Part shown: in pieces, positions 6,007-10,556 of the stretch
How positions within the stretch are numbered: the stretch's first letter is position 1
How the letters are laid out: each line of letters begins with the position of its first letter
NCBI GenBank assembly: GCA_945927915.1
Contig: CAMEMX010000042.1
Coordinates: 1-10,556 of the forward strand
DNA length: 10,556 nt
Source of the DNA: an uncultured Clostridia bacterium
GTDB taxonomy: Bacteria; Bacillota; Clostridia; Oscillospirales; Oscillospiraceae
Reading direction: 5' to 3'
Translations under genes and position numbers: made by a program
Notes under the pieces: model-generated
What the model saw: the letters and a program-made list of their open reading frames with translations, nothing else
What the model was told of the DNA's origin: nothing
The model's database searches: none

Positions 6007-6747
6007 ATGTATCAAAGAACCGCTGACGAGATCATGGCTGCCGATCCCGAGCTTGCCATCTTGCCGGTCGGCTCCGTCGAGCAGCACGGCCCGCATCTGC
6101 CGGTCATGACCGACTGGGCCATCGCCGCGGAGCTTGGCAGGGCAGTCGCCGAGAAAATGAACGCCTTTCTCCTGCCTGCTCTGCCGATCTCCACCTGCCG
6201 CGAGCAGATGGGCAAGAAGGGCAGCGTCTGGATGGAGCCGGTCACGTTCTACCGGATGATGACGGACATCATCCTGAGCCTGAAAACGCAGGGCTTCAAA
6301 AAAGTCGGCATTTTGCAGTGCCACGGCGGCATTTTCATCATGACGCCGCTGGTGCGCGACCTGAACGCGAAGTACAACCCCGAGCTGATGGTCGCCAATG
6401 TCGACCCGTGCACGTTCTGGCCGGTGCTCTACCGCGAGGGCATCATCGAGACCGATACCGAGCTGCACGCCGGTGAGGTCGAGACGTCGCAGATCCTCGC
6501 CATCGCGCCGGAGACGGTGCACATGGACCGCGCCGTGGACTTCGTTCCGACGATCTCGCGGCCTTACCTGAGCTACGGCAGCATTTTCCGCGCCTCTCCC
6601 ACCGGCGTGTGGGGCGAGCCGTCCAAGGCGAGCGCGGAAAAGGGCAGGCGGGTCTTTGCCCGCAGCGCGGAGCTGGCTGTCGACGCGCTCAACGATGCGT
6701 TTGCCTATATGTCCGCGAAAAAGCCCTTCAACTACAGCAATTTCTGA
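6007..6747 (+). CDS. Creatininase-family metal-dependent hydrolase
   Basis: This 246-residue protein has the metal-binding signature of the creatininase superfamily: LPVGSVEQHGPHLPVMTD (19-36), giving Glu25, His27 and Asp36, then QCHGG (104-108) with His106, and HAGEVETS (154-161) with Glu157. The usual HGGN ends in Ile109 instead of Asn, so the pocket next to the metals differs. Known members open cyclic amides (creatininase), hydrolyse formamidopyrimidine intermediates (ArfB), trim a peptide (MftE) or cleave 3-dehydro-scyllo-inosose in inositol breakdown (IolN). Neighbouring dehydrogenases fit the last kind best, but this is inference. The start has AGGGGGAG about 6 nt upstream, 22 bp after the NagB-like gene. 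It is most probably a cytoplasmic ring-opening hydrolase. Confidence 0.88.
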   Translation: MYQRTADEIMAADPELAILPVGSVEQHGPHLPVMTDWAIAAELGRAVAEKMNAFLLPALPISTCREQMGKKGSVWMEPVTFYRMMTDIILSLKTQGFKKVGILQCHGGIFIMTPLVRDLNAKYNPELMVANVDPCTFWPVLYREGIIETDTELHAGEVETSQILAIAPETVHMDRAVDFVPTISRPYLSYGSIFRASPTGVWGEPSKASAEKGRRVFARSAELAVDALNDAFAYMSAKKPFNYSNF

Positions 6748-6763
6748 TAAGGAGCAAAGAAAC

Positions 6764-7834
6764 ATGAACAAACTTCGGGTCCTGCTCGTCGGCGCAGCTT
6801 TCTCCGCCGACCTGCACAGCGACGGCTACAGCCGCATTCCGGACAAGGTGCAGATCGTCGGCATCTGCGACAAGGACGCCTCGCGCATCGAGGCGCTGGC
6901 GGCGCGCTACGGCTTCACGGGCTACACGCCCTATGACGATTACAACACCGCCATCGCCGAATGTGACTGCGACCTGGTCGACATCTGTATGCCCAACTTC
7001 CTGCACCATGACGTTGCGATCAAGGCGCTCAACGCCGGGCGCAGCATCATCTGCGAAAAGCCCCTTGCCACCACGGTCGAGGACGCGCAGGACATGGTCG
7101 ACACCGCCGCCCGTCTCGGCAGGCACATCTACTACGCCGAGGACTGGCTCTTCGCGCCCGCCTTCCGCAAGGCAAAGAGCATTTTGGAGAGCGGTCAGCT
7201 CGGCAAGCCCCTGTATATCCGCGCCCGCGAGTGCCACAGCGGCTCGCACAGCCCCTTTGCCCAGCTCATCAAATACTGCGGCGGCGGCTGCATGGTGCAT
7301 CTGGGCGTCCATCCGGTCAGCTTCATGCTGGCGCTCAAGGACAATAAATGGGACAGCCTGACCGCCATGACCTCCGGCGGCGGGGAGACCAATCTGGTGC
7401 ACCGCCGGATGGAGGGCGAGGACTGGGCCGGCGCGTTCATGCGTTTTGACGACGGCACCTACGCCACGCTGGAGGCGAACTATGTCACCGTCGGCGGCAT
7501 GGAGGACGTGCTGGACATCTACTGCGAGCAGGGCTGCATCCACGTTGACCTGTCCTTCTCCGGGCCCGTGAAGGTCTTCTCCATCCCCGGCCTGGACTAC
7601 ACCGTGGAAAAGGCGGAGATCACCACCGGCTGGTCGACGCCCGCGGTCGACGAAAAATACTCCCTCGGCTACTGCGGCGAGATCAACCACTTCGTCGACT
7701 GCGCACTCGCCGGGTGCGACGCGCAGGTGGGTCTGCGCGGCATCGACGGGCTGGAGACGCTGAAGGTCATCAACCTGATCTACCGCTCCGCGAAGGAGGG
7801 CATTCAGATCCGCAATCCTCGGAAGGAGGGATGA
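6764..7834 (+). CDS. Gfo/Idh/MocA-family NAD(P)-dependent oxidoreductase
   Basis: This 356-residue enzyme has an N-terminal Rossmann fold (VLLVGAAFSADLHSDGY, 6-22, with a degenerate glycine motif), the family hallmark CEKPLATT (97-104, Lys99 catalytic) and a C-terminal substrate domain. Members oxidise or reduce sugar and cyclitol hydroxyls, such as inositol 2-dehydrogenase IolG. The second active-site motif usually has an Asp four residues before a His; here it reads HLGVHPVS (179-186), so the Asp is His179, His183 is kept and the later Asp is Ser186. The substrate domain therefore departs from IolG-type enzymes, and oxidation of a keto-sugar or a non-classical role is possible. AAGGAG lies 9 nt before the ATG. 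The stop is 2 bp ahead of the chosen start of the next gene. Confidence 0.92.
   Translation: MNKLRVLLVGAAFSADLHSDGYSRIPDKVQIVGICDKDASRIEALAARYGFTGYTPYDDYNTAIAECDCDLVDICMPNFLHHDVAIKALNAGRSIICEKPLATTVEDAQDMVDTAARLGRHIYYAEDWLFAPAFRKAKSILESGQLGKPLYIRARECHSGSHSPFAQLIKYCGGGCMVHLGVHPVSFMLALKDNKWDSLTAMTSGGGETNLVHRRMEGEDWAGAFMRFDDGTYATLEANYVTVGGMEDVLDIYCEQGCIHVDLSFSGPVKVFSIPGLDYTVEKAEITTGWSTPAVDEKYSLGYCGEINHFVDCALAGCDAQVGLRGIDGLETLKVINLIYRSAKEGIQIRNPRKEG
7825..7829 (+). promoter_or_regulatory. Ribosome binding site deciding the start of the large oxidoreductase
   Basis: GGAGG is only 1 nt from the in-frame ATG at 7831, which overlaps the previous stop, but 7 nt from the ATG at 7837. The later ATG is therefore preferred, and the protein starts MEEKLRDI rather than MSMEEKL. 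Confidence 0.7.
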
Positions 7835-7836
7835 GC

Positions 7837-10338
7837 ATGGAAGAAAAACTCCGGGACATCCGGATACCGGTGCGCGTGGCCGGGGTGGAGTTCAAGAACC
7901 CGTTCTACGTCGCCTCCGGTCCGACGACCAAGTCCGTGCGCCAGCTCGTCGAGATCGAGCGCACCGGCTGGGCCGCCGCCAGCATCAAGCTGAGCATCGA
8001 CCCCGCACCCTACATCAACCGCAAGCCGCGCTATGCCCTGTTCAAGGACAGAAAGGCGCTGGCCTTCACCGCCGAAAAGCGCCTGACCTTTGCCGAGGGC
8101 CTGCAGCTCATCCGCGAGGCAAAGCCGCTGCTGCACGACCTGAAGCTCATGGCGAACATCACCTACGCCGGGGACGAGGGCACGGCGGGCTGGGTCAACA
8201 TGGCAAAGCGCTTTGAAGAGGTCGGCGCGGACATCATCGAATTGAATATGTGCTGCCCCAACATGAGCTACAATCTGGAGATGACCTCCGGCGGAAGCTG
8301 CCACGCCGCCAAGCAGACCGGCGCGAGCATGGGGCAAAATGCCGCCGTCGCCGCGGAGATCGTCCGCGCGATCAAAAAGGAGATCCATATTCCGCTCTTC
8401 GTCAAGCTGACGCCCGAGGGCGGGCAGATCGCCCACATCGCCAAGGCGCTCTTCGAGGCCGGGGCGGACGCGGTCGGCGGGACGGGCAACCGCCTCGGTA
8501 TGCCGCCGATCGACCTCGACGACCCGGGCAAGGCCGCCTTCCATTTGCAGGACGAGCTGTCCATGGGCTGCTATTGCAGCAGTTGGCTCAAGCCGCTGGC
8601 GCAGCGCGACACCTATGAGATCCGCAAGGTCTGCGGCATGGAGCCTCCCATCATGGCAGCCGGCGGCATCACCAACTGGCGCGACGCGGTGGAGATGGTG
8701 CTCTGCGGCGGCACGCTGCTGGGCGTCTGCTCCGAGACGCTGATCTCCGGCTACGACATCGTGCGCCCGATGATCGCGGGTCTGCACGAATATATGCAGA
8801 AAAAGGGCTACACCGATCTTGCGCAGATGCGCGGCCTGGCCGTCCCGCAGGTCAAGACCGCGACGGACGTGACGCTTTACGCGGGCTACGCGAGGATCAA
8901 AGACCCGAAGCTCTCCGCACCCTGCAAGAGCGCCTGCCCCGTCCATGTGCCGACGCAGGGCTTTGTCCGCAAGATCGCCGAGGGCGACTACCGCCGCGCC
9001 TATGAGCTTGTCACGGGCGAGGCGCCCCTGCAGGAGCTTTGCGCCCTCGTGTGCGAGCACCCCTGCGAGGACGCGTGCGTCCGCGGCAGCGTGGATGCGC
9101 CCGTCAGGATCCGGGAGCTGAAGCGTTTTGTGCTGGACTACGGCGAAAAGCAGGGCTGGAAGCCCGTCTGGGCGCAGGCGGCGGACAACGGACACCGGGT
9201 CGCCGTCATCGGCGCCGGCCCCACGGGGCTGAGCTGCGCCGCTTGGCTGAAAAAGGCGGGCTACGCCGTCACGGTGTTTGAAAAGGAAGAGGAGGCCGGC
9301 GGCCTGCTGCGCTATGCCGTGCCCGACTATATCGGTCATCGCGCGCAGCTTGCGCAGACGGTGCGCTCCCTTGCTGAGGCCGGCGTGGAATTCCGCTTCG
9401 GGCAGGCGGTGCATTCGGCGCAGGCGCTGGAGGACGAGGGCTATGACGCCGTCTTTGCCGCAGCGGGCGAATGGCAGCGTCAGGCGTCATCCATCCCCGG
9501 CGCGGAAAATGCCGTCGACGCGCGCGAGCTGCTGCTGCGGCTGAACCTTGGTCAGGAGCAGGTGCTTTCCGGCGGCGTCGCCGTGCTCGGCAGCGGCTGG
9601 AGCGCCATCGACGCGGCGCGCTGCGCCGTCCGGCTGGGCGCGCGGGAGGTCACGCTCCTTGCGCCCGGCGCGCTACCTGCGCGCTCCGCGTTCCGGCAGG
9701 CGCTGGCGCTTGCCCGCGAGGAGGGCGTCACGGTGCTGGAAAACGTGCGCGCCGAGCGCATCTGCCCGGACGCCGTCGAGCTTTCCGTCAACGGCGCGAA
9801 GCTGCGCCTGTCCTGCGACAGCGTGATTTTGGAGCATACCTACGGCGCGCAGGACTTCGGCGGCACGAAGGTCGTCCGTCCGGGACGCATCACCAACATC
9901 GCCTCGGCGATCTGCGCCGGCAGAAACGGCGCGGCAGAGCTTGACCGCCTGCTGCGCGGCGGAGACGCGACCCTCACGCCGGTCGAAGCCCTGCGGACGG
10001 TGAACCCGGAGGCGGTGCGCAGCCGCTGCGGTTATCTGAAGAAAGACCCCAACCCGGTCAGACTGACTGCACCGGCGCAGGAGAGAACGGCCGGCTTTGC
10101 GCCCTACACCCGCGTCATGCGCGAGGACGAGGCGCAGAAGGAGGCCTCGCGCTGCCTGAATTGCGGCTGCGGCGAGGGCTGCCAGCTCTGCAAGACCATC
10201 TGCACCGACTTTGCGCCCCGTATTGCGGACGCGGACACCATGCAGATCTGCAGGGACGACTGCGTTGCCTGCGGTATGTGTTATAACCGCTGCCCCAACG
10301 GCAACATTGAAATGGTAAATCTTGGACAGAAAGTTTAG
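7837..10338 (+). CDS. Permuted PreA-PreT fusion: FMN/FAD/iron-sulfur oxidoreductase of the dihydropyrimidine dehydrogenase type
   Basis: This 833-residue protein joins modules normally found as PreA and PreT. Residues 1-335 are a dihydroorotate-dehydrogenase-like FMN barrel with Lys51, ELNMCCPN (135-142; Cys140 at the catalytic position, with a Cys replacing the usual Ser before it) and FVKLTPE (188-194). Residues 360-435 form a GltD/PreT-type iron-sulfur helical domain (Cys363, 367, 402, 406, 410, 414). Residues 453-705 are the FAD/NAD(P) part, with GAGPTG (459-464), GGLLRYAVPDY (488-498) and a second GSGWSA (585-590). A ferredoxin tail (770-825) ends in CVACGMCYNRCP. Electrons should pass from NAD(P)H through FAD and the clusters to FMN, or the reverse. 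The substrate is unknown: the Asn-Thr pair that holds pyrimidines reads Gly217-Asn218, and the FAD-closing GD motif is not evident near 685-700. The barrel family and the fusion are clear; the reaction is not. Confidence 0.9.
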   Translation: MEEKLRDIRIPVRVAGVEFKNPFYVASGPTTKSVRQLVEIERTGWAAASIKLSIDPAPYINRKPRYALFKDRKALAFTAEKRLTFAEGLQLIREAKPLLHDLKLMANITYAGDEGTAGWVNMAKRFEEVGADIIELNMCCPNMSYNLEMTSGGSCHAAKQTGASMGQNAAVAAEIVRAIKKEIHIPLFVKLTPEGGQIAHIAKALFEAGADAVGGTGNRLGMPPIDLDDPGKAAFHLQDELSMGCYCSSWLKPLAQRDTYEIRKVCGMEPPIMAAGGITNWRDAVEMVLCGGTLLGVCSETLISGYDIVRPMIAGLHEYMQKKGYTDLAQMRGLAVPQVKTATDVTLYAGYARIKDPKLSAPCKSACPVHVPTQGFVRKIAEGDYRRAYELVTGEAPLQELCALVCEHPCEDACVRGSVDAPVRIRELKRFVLDYGEKQGWKPVWAQAADNGHRVAVIGAGPTGLSCAAWLKKAGYAVTVFEKEEEAGGLLRYAVPDYIGHRAQLAQTVRSLAEAGVEFRFGQAVHSAQALEDEGYDAVFAAAGEWQRQASSIPGAENAVDARELLLRLNLGQEQVLSGGVAVLGSGWSAIDAARCAVRLGAREVTLLAPGALPARSAFRQALALAREEGVTVLENVRAERICPDAVELSVNGAKLRLSCDSVILEHTYGAQDFGGTKVVRPGRITNIASAICAGRNGAAELDRLLRGGDATLTPVEALRTVNPEAVRSRCGYLKKDPNPVRLTAPAQERTAGFAPYTRVMREDEAQKEASRCLNCGCGEGCQLCKTICTDFAPRIADADTMQICRDDCVACGMCYNRCPNGNIEMVNLGQKV

Positions 10339-10360
10339 CGCTTTTGGAGGCACAAAAACC

Positions 10361-10556
10361 ATGTATGAAGTAAACTTTGATATTTCCGGTCAGGTGGCGG
10401 TCATCACGGGCGCGGGTGGGATCATCTGCGGCGTGATGGCGAGGGAGATGGCGAAGAAGGGCGTCAAGGTGGCGCTTCTGGATCTGTTCGTGGAGAACGC
10501 ACAGAAAATCGCCGACGAGATCAACGCCGCCGGCGGCGAGGCCGTCGCCGTCAAGG
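10361..10556 (+). CDS. Short-chain dehydrogenase/reductase, N-terminal part (runs off window)
   Basis: The first 65 residues are visible. They show the SDR Rossmann start FDISGQVAVITGAGG (6-20) with TGAGGIICG (16-24) as the cofactor glycine motif, then an acidic residue at the end of strand two (LLDL, Asp41), which favours NAD(H). The IICGVMA run after the glycines resembles SDR-type fructuronate/mannonate reductases as I remember them, so a hexuronate or keto-sugar reductase is possible. The catalytic Ser-Tyr-Lys lies outside the window. GGAGG ends 10 nt before the ATG, and the gap to the preceding gene is 22 bp with no terminator, so it belongs to the same operon. Confidence 0.9.
   Translation, partial: MYEVNFDISGQVAVITGAGGIICGVMAREMAKKGVKVALLDLFVENAQKIADEINAAGGEAVAVK

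Noticed and set aside
7804-9414. 536-residue minus-strand open frame under the large oxidoreductase
   Set aside because: It is a composition artefact: Ala/Arg/His/Leu-rich antisense translation of a gene with convincing motifs on the + strand. Similar shadows at 3579-4352, 4517-5236, 5130-5990 and 6728-7690 were dismissed for the same reason.

Overview
The window looks like chromosome from a GC-rich, anaerobic Firmicute, most likely a gut Clostridium-class organism of the Oscillospiraceae/Ruminococcaceae type. This is inferred from the strong AGGAGG-type ribosome sites, the lipoprotein signal with a Firmicute-style low-complexity linker, the GC-rich third codon positions beside an AT-rich regulatory gap, the oxygen-sensitive iron-sulfur oxidoreductase, and an intergenic repeat of a type I associate with these genomes. 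No rRNA, tRNA, CRISPR array or transposase gene is visible.

Layout. Positions 1-130 are an intergenic tail: a short TTAGCCC tandem, an imperfect inverted repeat, a 14-bp palindrome and a good intrinsic terminator that probably ends the gene to the left. Positions 131-520 are a long non-coding control region. It carries two nearly identical LacI-type operator palindromes (260-273 and 435-448), each inside a duplicated ~30-bp module, plus two possible promoters. From 531 to the right edge every gene is on the + strand and tightly packed, so this looks like one operon of at least ten genes, running off the window.

The first five genes form a complete HAAT-type (branched-chain amino acid/polar amide family) ABC importer: lipoprotein binding protein, two permeases (LivH, LivM) and two ATPases (LivG, LivF). 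A perfect 12-bp hairpin after the binding-protein gene may let it be made in excess over the membrane parts. Five enzyme genes follow: a NagB-family sugar-phosphate isomerase/deaminase relative, a creatininase-family metal hydrolase, a Gfo/Idh/MocA dehydrogenase, an unusual 833-residue flavin/iron-sulfur oxidoreductase, and the start of a short-chain dehydrogenase.

The operon reads as uptake plus catabolism of one imported small molecule, under a LacI/CcpA-type regulator. The substrate cannot be named from sequence. The enzyme set suggests a cyclitol- or sugar-derived compound (possibly amino- or amide-bearing) or a cyclic amide, rather than leucine/isoleucine/valine. The most distinctive gene is the large oxidoreductase: a PreT-like module appears inserted between the FMN barrel and ferredoxin tail of a PreA-like protein, a domain order permuted relative to mammalian dihydropyrimidine dehydrogenase. 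Several enzymes also show substitutions at normally conserved active-site positions, which fits a pathway with an unusual substrate.
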